Source: Aquamicrobium defluvii
GTDB lineage: Bacteria > Pseudomonadota > Alphaproteobacteria > Rhizobiales > Rhizobiaceae
DNA: 50,163 nucleotides
Assembly: GCF_004363725.1 (NCBI RefSeq)
Contig: NZ_SNZF01000028.1
Coordinates: 1-50,163 of the forward strand
Direction of reading: 5' to 3'
Positions 42,267-50,163 of this stretch are shown here, piece after piece. The position numbers and the translations under genes were made by a program. The first letter of the stretch is position 1; the number at the start of each line of letters is the position of its first letter. The notes under the pieces are model-generated. The model was not told the DNA's origin. It saw only the letters and a program-made list of their open reading frames with translations, and made no database searches.

Positions 42267-43685
42267 ATGGCGAAAGCGCCGCGCACCCAGTTCATCTGCC
42301 AGAATTGCGGCGCCGTGCACCAGCGCTGGGCCGGCAAATGCGATTCCTGCGGCGAGTGGAACACGCTCATCGAGGAAGGCACGGCCGGCGGCATCGGTGC
42401 AGGCCCCGCTTCGCTGCGCAGCGTGCGCAAGGGCCGCGCCGTCGCGCTCACCTCGCTGGCTGGCGACATCGAGGATGCGCCGCGCATCGTCTCGGGCATC
42501 GGCGAACTCGACCGCGCCACCGGCGGCGGCTTCGTGCGGGGTTCCGCCCTGCTCGTGGGCGGCGATCCCGGCATAGGAAAATCCACGCTTCTGACACAGG
42601 CTGCGGCCGCGCTCGCAAGACAGGGACACCGCATCGTCTATGTGTCCGGAGAGGAAGCGGTCGCGCAGATCAGGCTGCGGGCGCAGCGGCTGGGCGTCGC
42701 GCACACCCCCGTCGAACTCGCGGCGGAAACGAATGTGGAGGATATCCTCGCCACCATCGCCGACGGCAAGCGGCCCGACCTCGTCATCCTCGATTCGATC
42801 CAGACGCTGTGGACCGACCTTGCCGATTCCGCGCCCGGGACGGTGACGCAGGTGCGCGCGTCCGCGCAGGCGATGATCCGTTACGCCAAGTCAACCGGGG
42901 CTGCCGTGGTTCTGGTCGGACATGTCACCAAGGAGGGCCAGATCGCCGGCCCGCGCGTGGTCGAGCACATGGTCGACGGCGTGCTTTACTTCGAAGGCGA
43001 AGGCGGTCACCACTATCGCATCCTGCGCACGGTGAAGAACCGTTTCGGCCCCACCGACGAGATCGGCGTGTTCGAGATGTCGGACAAGGGCCTTCGCGAG
43101 GTGGACAATCCATCGGAGCTGTTTCTCGGGGAGCGCCATGCCAAGGCGCCGGGAGCCGCCGTGTTCGCCGGCATGGAGGGCACGCGCCCGGTTCTGGTGG
43201 AGATACAGGCGCTCGTCGCCCCCTCCCCGCTCGGCACGCCGCGCCGTGCCGTGGTCGGCTGGGACAATGCGCGTCTTTCGATGGTTCTGGCCGTCCTGGA
43301 AGCACATTGCGGCGTCCGCTTCTCGCAACATGATGTCTATCTCAACGTCGCCGGCGGCTACCGGATCACGGAACCGGGCGCGGACCTCGCCGTGGCGGCG
43401 GCTCTGGTTTCCTCCCTCACCGGTCTTGCCCTGCCGGCCGATTGCGTCTATTTCGGCGAAATCAGCCTTTCGGGGGCCATAAGGCCGGTTGCGCATGCGC
43501 AGCAGCGCCTCAAGGAAGCCGAAAAGCTGGGGTTCGCAAGAGCGGTTCTTCCGTTGGCGGGAGCCCGGAGTGGCGAGGAGATTTCCGGCGGGACGGGTGC
43601 CGGACATTTCCGGCCTGCCGAACTTGCCGACCTCGTGGCACGCATAGCCGGCTCGCGCCGCAGCCGTGCCCCGGACGACGAATGA
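42267..43685 (+). CDS. radA: DNA repair protein RadA
   Basis: A 472-aa RecA-like ATPase that drives branch migration in recombinational repair. A zinc finger at the N-terminus has Cys11, Cys14, Cys25 and Cys28. Walker A is GGDPGIGKST, the RadA-specific KNRFG motif is in VKNRFGPTDEIG, and the C-terminal domain is Lon-protease-like (FGEISLSGAIRPV) without its catalytic dyad. The ATG at 42267 has GGGAG about six bases upstream. It lies 65 bases after dnaB; an alr gene often found between the two in relatives is missing here. Confidence 0.97.
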   Translation: MAKAPRTQFICQNCGAVHQRWAGKCDSCGEWNTLIEEGTAGGIGAGPASLRSVRKGRAVALTSLAGDIEDAPRIVSGIGELDRATGGGFVRGSALLVGGDPGIGKSTLLTQAAAALARQGHRIVYVSGEEAVAQIRLRAQRLGVAHTPVELAAETNVEDILATIADGKRPDLVILDSIQTLWTDLADSAPGTVTQVRASAQAMIRYAKSTGAAVVLVGHVTKEGQIAGPRVVEHMVDGVLYFEGEGGHHYRILRTVKNRFGPTDEIGVFEMSDKGLREVDNPSELFLGERHAKAPGAAVFAGMEGTRPVLVEIQALVAPSPLGTPRRAVVGWDNARLSMVLAVLEAHCGVRFSQHDVYLNVAGGYRITEPGADLAVAAALVSSLTGLALPADCVYFGEISLSGAIRPVAHAQQRLKEAEKLGFARAVLPLAGARSGEEISGGTGAGHFRPAELADLVARIAGSRRSRAPDDE

Positions 43686-43712
43686 CACTGCTCATGAAGT
43701 GGGGCGAAGACC

Positions 43713-44330
43713 ATGCCGATTACGCTGCTTGACGGAATCCTCGTCGGCTTCACCCTTGTCTCCGCGATGCTCGCCATGGTGCGGGGTTTCTCGCGCGAGG
43801 TTCTGTCGATCGCCTCCTGGGCGGCTTCGGCAGCGGCAGCCTACTTCTTCTACAAGCCGGTCCTGCCTTATGTGCAGCCCTATATCGACAACGAGAAGAT
43901 CGCCATGGCCGCGGCCGCGGCCATCGTGTTCGTCATCGCCCTGATCGTTGTCACCGTCATCACCATGAAGATCGCGGATTTCATCATCGATTCCCGCATC
44001 GGCGCGCTCGACCGCACGCTGGGCTTTCTCTACGGCGCGGCACGCGGCATCCTTGTGGTCGCTGTGGGCCTGCTGTTCTTCAACTGGCTGGCCGGAGATC
44101 GCGCACCGACATGGATTGCCGACGCCAAGTCGCGCCCGCTGCTGGAGTCGGTCGGGGCCAAGCTGGAAAGCCTGCTGCCCGAAGACCCGGAAAACGCCAT
44201 CCTGAAACGGCTTCAGCGCGACGGCCAGTCGCCCGAGAGCACGGCACCGGCTGCACCGGGAACAGCGGTTGCCCCCGACGCGGGCCAGGACGAGGGTGCC
44301 GGCGCGCCTCCCGCAGACGACGCCAACTGA
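43713..44330 (+). CDS. cvpA: CvpA family inner-membrane protein
   Basis: A 205-aa membrane protein named for its role in colicin V production in E. coli. Four transmembrane helices occupy residues 1-125, with the conserved GFSREVLSIASWAASAA and the DRTLGFLYGAARGIL segment. A periplasm-facing Pro/Ala/Asp-rich tail (about 165-205) is variable. It sits between radA (27 bases) and purF, the usual gene order in alphaproteobacteria. Its physiological role is unclear. Confidence 0.92.
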   Translation: MPITLLDGILVGFTLVSAMLAMVRGFSREVLSIASWAASAAAAYFFYKPVLPYVQPYIDNEKIAMAAAAAIVFVIALIVVTVITMKIADFIIDSRIGALDRTLGFLYGAARGILVVAVGLLFFNWLAGDRAPTWIADAKSRPLLESVGAKLESLLPEDPENAILKRLQRDGQSPESTAPAAPGTAVAPDAGQDEGAGAPPADDAN

Positions 44331-44366
44331 TAAAAACCGTGCTCCGGGGGCGCGACGAACTTCCGC

Positions 44367-44395
44367 GTTGCTCCGGAACGGCCGAGGTTCTATAT
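44367..44395 (+). promoter_or_regulatory. Candidate promoter of purF
   Basis: GTTGCT (44367-44372), a 17-base spacer and a perfect rhizobial -10 CTATAT (44390-44395) lie in the gap between cvpA and purF, 25 bases before the purF start. The leader would be very short. Confidence 0.5.
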
Positions 44396-44420
44396 ACCGG
44401 CTTTAGCGGAGCTTGAGCTT

Positions 44421-45905
44421 ATGGCGGATGAACTTGGCGCACTCGTTGCCGAAGACGACGATCATTTGCATGAAGAATGCGGCGTGTTCGGCATTCTTGG
44501 CCATAAGGACGCCGCCGCGCTGACGGCTCTCGGTCTGCACGCGCTCCAGCATCGCGGTCAGGAAGCAGCGGGCATCGTATCCTATCACGACCGGCGCTTT
44601 CATTCGGAGCGGCACATGGGCCTCGTCGGCGATCATTTCACCGACGCCGCCACGCTGCACCGGCTGCCCGGTGACCGCGCCATCGGCCATGTGCGCTATT
44701 CGACGACCGGCGAGACGATCCTGCGCAACGTGCAGCCGCTGTTTGCGGAACTGGAAGTGGGCGGCATCGCCATCGCGCATAACGGCAATTTCACCAACGG
44801 CATCACGTTGCGCAAACAGCTTATCGCCTCGGGCGCCATCTTTCAGGCGACATCCGACACCGAGGTCGTGTTGCACATGATCGCGCGCTCGCGCCACTCC
44901 TCCTCCTCCGACCGCTTCGTGGACGCCATCCGGCAGGTGGAGGGCGGCTACGCCATGATCGCGCTGACCCGCACAAAGCTCATCGCCGCGCGCGATGCTG
45001 TCGGCATACGCCCGCTGGTGATGGGCGAACTCGACGGAAAGCCGATCTTCTGCTCGGAGACCTGTGCGCTCGACATCATCGGCGCGAAATATGTGCGCGA
45101 CATCGAGAACGGCGAAGTGGTGATCTGCGAGATCCAGAAGGACGGCACCATCACCACCGAGGCGATAAAACCCGAAAAGCCTCAGCCCGAACGCCTGTGC
45201 CTGTTCGAATATGTCTATTTCGCGCGGCCCGATTCCGTGGTCGGCGGCCGCAGCGTCTATGTGGCGCGCAAGAACATGGGCAAGAACCTGGCTGCCGAAG
45301 CACCCGTCGAGGCCGATGTGGTGGTGCCGGTGCCGGACGGCGGCACGCCGGCGGCACTCGGTTTCGCGCAGGCGAGCGGCATCCCGTTCGAATACGGCAT
45401 CATCCGCAACCATTATGTCGGCCGCACCTTCATCGAGCCGACACAGCACATCAGGGCGCTCGGCGTGAAGCTGAAACACTCCGCCAACCGCGCCATGATC
45501 GAGGGAAAGCGCGTGGTGCTGGTGGACGATTCCGTCGTGCGCGGCACGACCTCGGTCAAGATCGTGCAGATGATCCGTGACGCCGGCGCAACGGAAGTGC
45601 ATCTGCGCGTGGCTAGCCCGATGATCTACCATCCGGATTTCTACGGCATCGACACGCCGGACGCGGACAAGCTGCTGGCCAACCAGCACAAGGATCTCGA
45701 TTCCATGTGCCGCTATATCGGCGCGGATTCGCTGGCATTCCTTTCCATCGACGGGCTATACAAGGCTGTCGGCGGCAAGCCCCGGGACCCGCAAGCGCCC
45801 GCTTTCACCGATCACTATTTCACGGGTGAATACCCGACCCGCCTCGTCGATCAGGACGGCGAGAGCAATGTGCACACGCTGTCGCTGCTTGCCAGCAACG
45901 GCTGA
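44421..45905 (+). CDS. purF: Amidophosphoribosyltransferase
   Basis: A 494-aa enzyme for the first committed step of purine synthesis, adding glutamine-derived ammonia to PRPP. A 19-residue propeptide precedes the nucleophile Cys20 (EECGVFGILG). The glutaminase domain includes LGLHALQHRGQEAAGIVS. The phosphoribosyltransferase domain has the PRPP loop VVLVDDSVVRGTTS (about 366-379). GGAG lies upstream of the ATG. Cysteines for an Fe-S cluster, as in the B. subtilis type, may be present (for example near SMCRYIG), which is common in alphaproteobacteria. Confidence 0.97.
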   Translation: MADELGALVAEDDDHLHEECGVFGILGHKDAAALTALGLHALQHRGQEAAGIVSYHDRRFHSERHMGLVGDHFTDAATLHRLPGDRAIGHVRYSTTGETILRNVQPLFAELEVGGIAIAHNGNFTNGITLRKQLIASGAIFQATSDTEVVLHMIARSRHSSSSDRFVDAIRQVEGGYAMIALTRTKLIAARDAVGIRPLVMGELDGKPIFCSETCALDIIGAKYVRDIENGEVVICEIQKDGTITTEAIKPEKPQPERLCLFEYVYFARPDSVVGGRSVYVARKNMGKNLAAEAPVEADVVVPVPDGGTPAALGFAQASGIPFEYGIIRNHYVGRTFIEPTQHIRALGVKLKHSANRAMIEGKRVVLVDDSVVRGTTSVKIVQMIRDAGATEVHLRVASPMIYHPDFYGIDTPDADKLLANQHKDLDSMCRYIGADSLAFLSIDGLYKAVGGKPRDPQAPAFTDHYFTGEYPTRLVDQDGESNVHTLSLLASNG

Positions 45906-45932
45906 ATCCTTGCAGGCATCCAGAGGACAGGC

Positions 45933-46688
45933 ATGAACATCGACCTGACGGGCCGTACGGCTGTGGTGACGGGCGCTTCGCGCGGCATCGGTTATTTTCT
46001 CGCAAGGCATCTGGCGGCCGCCGGCGCGCATGTAATCGCGGTGGCGCGCACGGTGGGCGGGCTTGAGGAACTCGACGACGAGATCAAGGCCGAAAGGGCG
46101 CGCACCGGCAAGGGCGAAGCCACGCTGGTGCCCCTCGATCTGACCGACATGGAAGGCATCGACCGCCTCGGCGGCGCGATCCACGAGCGCTGGGGCAAGC
46201 TCGACATACTGGTCGCCAATGCCGGGGTGCTGGGGGTGATCGCCCCGCTCGGCCATGTCGAGGCCAAGGTGTTCGACAAGGTGATGACCGTCAATGTCAC
46301 CTCGACATGGCGGCTGATCCGCTCTGTCGACCCGCTGCTGCGCCAGTCGGATGCCGGCCGGGCCATCGTTTTGTCTTCAGGTGCAGCTCATTCCGCGCGC
46401 GCCTTCTGGGGGCCTTATGCCGCTTCCAAGGCTGCTGTCGAGGCTATGGTGCGGTCATGGGCAGATGAATCCCGCAATTATCCGCTGCGCATCAATGCGG
46501 TCGACCCCGGCGCGACCCGCACCGCCATGCGCGCGCTCGCCGTTCCCGGGGAAGATCCCAATTCGCTGCCGCATCCTTCCGAGATCGCCGCCCGCATCGT
46601 GGGGCTGGCCAGCCCGGAGCTGACACGGACCGGCGAGATCTATCAGGCACGGCATGACCGCTGGGTGTCCTACCGGATGCCGGAATAG
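45933..46688 (+). CDS. Short-chain dehydrogenase/reductase (SDR family)
   Basis: A 251-aa NAD(P)-dependent oxidoreductase. The cofactor motif is TGASRGIGYFLARHL near the N-terminus, the NAG motif is VANAGVLG, and the active site is YAASK with an upstream SSGAAHS serine. The segment DPGATRT follows. The substrate is not predictable. It starts 27 bases after purF with a GAGG site, so it is probably cotranscribed with it. Confidence 0.9.
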   Translation: MNIDLTGRTAVVTGASRGIGYFLARHLAAAGAHVIAVARTVGGLEELDDEIKAERARTGKGEATLVPLDLTDMEGIDRLGGAIHERWGKLDILVANAGVLGVIAPLGHVEAKVFDKVMTVNVTSTWRLIRSVDPLLRQSDAGRAIVLSSGAAHSARAFWGPYAASKAAVEAMVRSWADESRNYPLRINAVDPGATRTAMRALAVPGEDPNSLPHPSEIAARIVGLASPELTRTGEIYQARHDRWVSYRMPE

Positions 46689-46783
46689 GCTGTTTTTCAC
46701 ACGAAGTCGTGACTGGCCGGCCCTTTGGCGGCCTCATATCGTTTTCCGGCACCAATCCCATCTTCAAGCCGGAGGACACCATC

Positions 46784-47410
46784 ATGCGTAAATTCCTGCT
46801 TATGGCCGCCCTGACCCTCGCCACCGGCGGCACGGCGCTGGCACAGGACAATTCGATGAGCTTCTTCGTCACCAGCCAGGGGTCCGGCAAGGGCGCCGAC
46901 CTGGGTGGTCTCGACGGAGCCGACGCGCATTGCGCCTCGCTCGCCGAAGCGGCTGGCGTCAGCGGCAAAACGTGGCGCGCCTACCTTTCGACCGGCGACA
47001 CGGATGCACGCGACCGCATCGGCGCAGGCCCATGGCTCAACGCCAAGGGCGAGAAGATCGCCGATGATGTCGCCTCCCTGCATGGCGAGGGCAACAACAT
47101 CACCAAGCAGACGGCGCTGAACGAGAAGGGCGAGGTCATCAACGGTCGCGGCGACAGCCCCAACCGCCATGACATCCTCACCGGCTCGAACCCGGACGGC
47201 ACGAAAGCCGAGGGCAGGACCTGCGGCGACTGGACGATGAGCGGGGCCGAGGGCGAAGCGATCGTCGGCCATTCCGACCGCATGGGGCTCGACGAATCGG
47301 ACGCAGCAAAGTCGTGGAACTCCTCGCACGCCTCGCGCGGCGGATGCAGCCAGGAAGCCTTGCAGGGAACCGGCGGCGACGGCCTGTTCTATTGCTTCGC
47401 GGCCAACTGA
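46784..47410 (+). CDS. Secreted lectin-like (C-type-lectin-fold) protein
   Basis: A 208-aa exported protein with a Sec signal peptide (about 1-21, ending TALAQ). The mature part resembles endostatin-like/C-type-lectin-fold domains of bacterial exported proteins: LGGLDGADAHCASLAEAAG, then KTWRAYLSTGD, and a late TCGDWTMSGAEGEAIVGHSD, with CSQEALQGTGGDGLFYCFA at the end. Four cysteines probably pair as two disulfides. Ligand and role are unknown. The ATG at 46784 has a GGAGG site nine bases upstream. A strong terminator follows. Confidence 0.8.
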   Translation: MRKFLLMAALTLATGGTALAQDNSMSFFVTSQGSGKGADLGGLDGADAHCASLAEAAGVSGKTWRAYLSTGDTDARDRIGAGPWLNAKGEKIADDVASLHGEGNNITKQTALNEKGEVINGRGDSPNRHDILTGSNPDGTKAEGRTCGDWTMSGAEGEAIVGHSDRMGLDESDAAKSWNSSHASRGGCSQEALQGTGGDGLFYCFAAN

Positions 47411-47481
47411 AGCGCTCCGTAAGGGCTGCGCCGGAGAAAAGGCGCATCACCTGCAACACGGAAACAGCACCTATCCTCGGG

Positions 47482-47507
47482 AAAGCCGGCCGGAAGGCCG
47501 GCTTTTT
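47482..47507 (+). terminator. Rho-independent terminator after the lectin-like gene
   Basis: The stem AGCCGGCC (47484-47491)/GGCCGGCT (47496-47503) has loop GGAA and is flanked by A-rich sequence and T5. It begins about 70 bases beyond the stop codon. Confidence 0.88.
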
Positions 47508-47582
47508 CGCGGTCGGCCCGCGCGCCTGCGCCGTGGAAATTCCGCCCGCCATGTTGACGGGGACAGGCGTTCCGTTAACTTC

Positions 47583-47611
47583 CGGGCGTAATCGGCCCGT
47601 AGATTTTTTTT
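47583..47611 (+). terminator. Weak terminator-like hairpin in the leader of the Aas-like gene
   Basis: CGGGC (47583-47587) and GCCCG (47595-47599) can pair around a 7-base loop, followed after four bases by T8 (47604-47611). It lies just 27 bases before the ATG of the next gene, so it could be an attenuator or may be chance. Confidence 0.35.
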
Positions 47612-47638
47612 GAACACAACGGCGGGAGCAACCACCGC

Positions 47639-49867
47639 ATGGCCTTGATCCTCGCGCTATTGGCCGCCATTGCCTTTGTGTGGTGCCTGACCGCCATTGT
47701 CGAGAAGGTGCGGCTTGGCCTGAGTTCCGCACAAGCCATTCTCTATGCGCCCTTCAAGCTGTTCTACCGCATCTCCGACTCCCGAATCGGCATCGCTCGC
47801 GGAACTCAGGCCCCCGTCGTCTATGTCGTGACCCACCAGTCGCGGATCGACCCGGCGCTGATGCTGTCCTTGTTGCCGGATGAAACGCTGCACATTCTGG
47901 ACGAGGCTTCGGCAAAATCGCTATGGCTGGAGCCGTGGCGCGAACTCGCCCGCACCATAACGTTCAATGCCGAGCATGTTTTCGTGTCGCGCCGGCTGGT
48001 GCGCGTGCTCAGGGGCAAGGGAAGGCTGGCAGTCTATATGCCTGCGGCTGTCGAACCGGATATGCGCTCATTCCGGCTTTATCGCGCCGTCATCCGCATC
48101 GCCATGCAGGCGGACGCCCGCATCGTGCCGGTCTTCATTGGCGGCGCACAGGCGCTTCCCTTCCAGGCATCCGGCAAGCCCCCCGCCCTGCGGCGCTGGT
48201 TCCCCCGGCTCAACATCTCGGTTCTCGAACCGATGACCGCGCGGGAACTGGTAGCGCGCAACGGCAGCCCTGCCACCAGAAACGCACACGCATTGTTCGA
48301 CCGAATGGCCGAGGCCCGGCTGGCGGCGACCAGCCCCGACCTCACCCTGTTCCAGGCCGTACGCGATGCAGCGGAGCATTTCGGCCCCGGACATCTTGTT
48401 CTGGAAGATGCCACCGGCAACAGGCTGAGCTATCGAAAATTGCTGACCGGCGCCCGCATTCTCGGCACGCGCTTCACGAAGCTCACAAACCCGGGCGACT
48501 CGGTCGGCGTGATGCTGCCGAACAGCAGCGCGGCCGTTCTTGCCCTGCTTGGTCTGGCCTCCGCCGGCCGGGTATCCGCGCTGGTCAACTACACCGCCGG
48601 TCCGGCAAATGTGGAAGCTGCGATGCGCACCGCCGTCGTCCAGATCGTCATCTCCTCGCGCGCGTTCGTGGAGAAGGCAAAGCTCGACGATGTCGTTCAG
48701 GCGGTCGAATCCGCAGGCGCAAAACTGGTTTGGCTGGAGGATTTGCAAACCGGCGTGACCGGGATCGACAAGTTCCGTGCAGCTCTGCTGTGGCGCTATC
48801 CGGTTTACCGGAACAACGCGTGCGTTCCGGCGGTTATCCTGTTCACGTCCGGCTCGGAAGGTCTGCCGAAAGCGGTCGTCCTGTCGCATCGGAACCTGAT
48901 CGTGAATGCCATGCAGGGTGAGGCCCGGGTCACCGTTTCCTGTCGCGACATCGCGCTCAACATATTGCCGATGTTCCATTCCTTCGGCCTGACGGCGGGC
49001 ACGCTGCTGCCGCTGATCAACGGAATGAAGCTGTTCCTCTATCCATCCCCGCTGCACTACAAGCTCATTCCGCAGGTTGCCCGCCGCCTGAAGCCGACCG
49101 CGATGTTCGGCACCGACACTTTCCTTGCGCAATATGCGCGCACGGCCTCCGAAGGCGATTTTTCCAGCCTGCGCTTCGTGGTCGCGGGCGCGGAAGCCGT
49201 GAAGGCGGAAACCCGCCGTGCCTGGAGCGAACGTTTCGGTACCATGATCCTGGAAGGTTACGGCCTCACCGAAGCCGCCCCGGTGGTCGCGGTCAACACG
49301 GCCATCCACAATCGCGAAGGCACCGTCGGCCGGGTCCTGCCCGCCATGCGCATGCGTATCGAACCGGTCGAAGGCGTTCCGGAAGGCGGACGCCTGTTCC
49401 TGACCGGCCCCAATGTCATGATGGGTTACATGACCGCAGACCGCCCGGGAGAACTCCGGCCGCTTGCGGATGGCTGGCAGGACACCGGCGACGTCGTCAA
49501 GGTCGACAATGAGGGCTTCATCACCATTACCGGACGCGCGGCGCGTTTCGCCAAGATTGCAGGCGAGATGGTGTCGCTGGGCGCCGTCGAAATGCTGGTG
49601 CAGTCTCTGTGGCCCGAAGAGAGCCACGCGATCGTCTCCGTGCCGGATCGCAGACGCGGCGAGCGCATCGTGCTCGTCACCACCGCCACACAGGCGAATG
49701 CGGCAAGCCTGCGAAAACTCGGCAAGCAGGCAGGCATCGCCGAGCTCGCGGTGCCGGGAGACATCGTCAAGGTGACGGAAATCCCGGTTCTCGGCTCCGG
49801 CAAGACGGATTACAGGGCCACCCGAGATCTGGTCATCGAGCGGCTCAGCGCCGGAAGCGCGGCCTAG
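47639..49867 (+). CDS. aas: Two-domain acyltransferase / acyl-ACP synthetase (Aas-like)
   Basis: A 742-aa protein that fuses a PlsC-like acyltransferase to an AMP-binding acyl-activating domain, like E. coli Aas, which re-acylates lysophospholipids (2-acyl-GPE). The N-terminal part has one membrane helix (about 1-20), the catalytic HX4D motif His66-Asp71 (VTHQSRID) and VPVFIGGAQALPF. The second domain has the ATP loop ILFTSGSEGLPKAVVLSHRNL (about 400-420), EGYGLTEAAPV and a final GSGKTDYRATRD with the catalytic lysine. The ATG at 47639 has GGGAG upstream. E. coli Aas is also a single chain; here the lysyl end is intact. Confidence 0.88.
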   Translation: MALILALLAAIAFVWCLTAIVEKVRLGLSSAQAILYAPFKLFYRISDSRIGIARGTQAPVVYVVTHQSRIDPALMLSLLPDETLHILDEASAKSLWLEPWRELARTITFNAEHVFVSRRLVRVLRGKGRLAVYMPAAVEPDMRSFRLYRAVIRIAMQADARIVPVFIGGAQALPFQASGKPPALRRWFPRLNISVLEPMTARELVARNGSPATRNAHALFDRMAEARLAATSPDLTLFQAVRDAAEHFGPGHLVLEDATGNRLSYRKLLTGARILGTRFTKLTNPGDSVGVMLPNSSAAVLALLGLASAGRVSALVNYTAGPANVEAAMRTAVVQIVISSRAFVEKAKLDDVVQAVESAGAKLVWLEDLQTGVTGIDKFRAALLWRYPVYRNNACVPAVILFTSGSEGLPKAVVLSHRNLIVNAMQGEARVTVSCRDIALNILPMFHSFGLTAGTLLPLINGMKLFLYPSPLHYKLIPQVARRLKPTAMFGTDTFLAQYARTASEGDFSSLRFVVAGAEAVKAETRRAWSERFGTMILEGYGLTEAAPVVAVNTAIHNREGTVGRVLPAMRMRIEPVEGVPEGGRLFLTGPNVMMGYMTADRPGELRPLADGWQDTGDVVKVDNEGFITITGRAARFAKIAGEMVSLGAVEMLVQSLWPEESHAIVSVPDRRRGERIVLVTTATQANAASLRKLGKQAGIAELAVPGDIVKVTEIPVLGSGKTDYRATRDLVIERLSAGSAA

Positions 49868-49905
49868 ATCATTTAATCGTTTCACGGAATTGATGAAATG
49901 ATCTA
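49865..49905. terminator. Hairpin at the end of the Aas-like gene
   Basis: TAGATCATTT (49865-49874) and AAATGATCTA (49896-49905) form a perfect 10-bp inverted repeat. The left arm begins on the TAG stop codon of the Aas-like gene. It is AT-rich and followed by AACTATTTG, so it may act as a weak terminator or as part of a palindromic repeat. Confidence 0.45.
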
Positions 49906-49921
49906 ACTATTTGTTTATACT

Positions 49922-49963
49922 GCATTTGTGCGACGCCAAATGTTTCCATTTGGCTGCAAATGC
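49922..49963. repeat. Nested palindrome beside the IS630 end
   Basis: The outer arms GCATTTG (49922-49928) and CAAATGC (49957-49963) enclose a perfect inner hairpin GCCAAATG (49935-49942)/CATTTGGC (49947-49954) with a 4-base loop. The same CAAATG core is used in both arms. It ends two bases before the proposed IS insertion dinucleotide. Confidence 0.75.
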
Positions 49964-49965
49964 TC

Positions 49966-50163
49966 TAGAGCGTTTCACGTTTTGACGGAAGCGTAGCCTG
50001 CGTTTTGGAAATAGTTGTTGCATTCGGCTGCCTCGATGGTTTCGACGAGGTGGCCGACGTGGCGCCAGGTGTCCTCGACGGTGCGCTTCTGAGCTTGTCG
50101 CATCCAGTGTTTGATCTTGGCGAAGGCCTGTTCGATTGGATTGAGGTCGGGAGAGTAGGGCGG
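49966..50163 (-). mobile_element. IS630-family insertion sequence, one end
   Basis: The presumed target dinucleotide TA (49966-49967) is followed by GAGCGTTTCACGTTTTGACG, which would be the terminal inverted repeat on the transposase 3' side. IS630/mariner-type elements insert at TA. The element runs past the right edge of the window, so its other end and the matching repeat are not seen. Confidence 0.65.
49975..50163 (-). CDS. IS630-family transposase, C-terminal part (cut by window edge)
   Basis: The visible C-terminal 62 residues begin PPYSPDLNPIEQAFAKIKHW, the last catalytic block of the DDE domain with the Glu in NPIE. They continue through RQAQKRTVEDTWRHV and end NAGYASVKT. This matches the DDE transposases of the IS630 family (COG3335). 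The stop codon is at 49975-49977, inside the presumed terminal repeat region. The rest of the gene lies outside the window, so whether it is intact cannot be told. The gene reads towards the Aas-like gene. Confidence 0.88.
   Translation of the reverse strand, partial: PPYSPDLNPIEQAFAKIKHWMRQAQKRTVEDTWRHVGHLVETIEAAECNNYFQNAGYASVKT

Noticed and set aside
1..50163. CRISPR array, toxin-antitoxin pair, restriction system, prophage or other defence module
   Set aside because: I saw no regularly spaced repeats, and none of the genes match such systems; nearly all are housekeeping.

Overview
The window reads as a chromosomal core region of a Hyphomicrobiales (Rhizobiales) alphaproteobacterium, most like the Phyllobacteriaceae/Brucellaceae (Mesorhizobium, Aquamicrobium, Nitratireductor or Brucella type). 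The grounds are the gene order clpP-clpX-lon-hupB, the linked blocks topA-rnr, rpsF-rpsR..rplI and dnaB..radA-cvpA-purF, an IalB-family protein, promoters of the rhizobial CTTGAC-N17-CTATAT type, and high GC with alphaproteobacterial codon use. The genus is inferred; it was not tested.

Layout. 1-93: the 3' half of a tRNA-Asp whose 5' half is missing, probably the far attachment site of an element integrated to the left of the window. 94-5890 (minus strand): clpP, clpX, lon and hupB, i.e. ATP-dependent proteolysis plus a nucleoid protein. 6097-8800 (minus): a Tat-exported metallophosphoesterase, a cupin and a MetY-type sulfhydrylase. 9067-10696 (plus): a PaaI-like thioesterase and the rplM-rpsI operon. 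10705-11891 (minus): a truncated glycerophosphodiesterase remnant and an IalB-family secreted protein. 12119-14657 (plus): an oligopeptide-binding protein and a DsbA/FrnE-like oxidoreductase. 14881-19544 (minus): an uncharacterised Gly/Met-rich membrane protein, mfd and sdhE. recG (plus) then runs into a convergent DUF502 membrane protein, followed by glmS, glmU and ccdA (minus). 27051-35543 is mostly plus strand: a small secreted COG4315 protein, a 67-aa minus-strand ORF, topA-rnr-DUF983-nudix and an MFS permease. 35925-49867 (plus): rpsF-rpsR, rplI, cfa, ynfA, an Rsm22-like methyltransferase, dnaB, radA, cvpA, purF, an SDR, a secreted lectin-like protein and a two-domain acyltransferase/acyl-ACP synthetase. 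The right edge holds two palindromic structures and the 3' end of an IS630-family transposase.

The genes cover protein quality control (Lon, ClpXP), DNA repair and replication (Mfd, RecG, TopA, DnaB, RadA, HU), translation (L13, S9, S6, S18, L9), RNA decay (RNase R), cell-wall precursor supply (GlmS and GlmU), membrane lipid modification (Cfa, Aas-like) and purine synthesis (PurF).

I found no CRISPR array, phage module, secretion system, biosynthetic cluster or recognisable defence system. The points most worth a second look are the tRNA-Asp fragment at the left edge, an inverted array of 7-bp repeats between lon and clpX, a palindrome-overlapped RpoH-type promoter at clpP, a decayed GDPD gene ending in the rpsI terminator, two family-typical genes absent from conserved loci (DUF2232 between rpsR and rplI, alr between dnaB and radA), the uncharacterised 245-aa membrane protein, and the nested palindrome beside the IS630 end.
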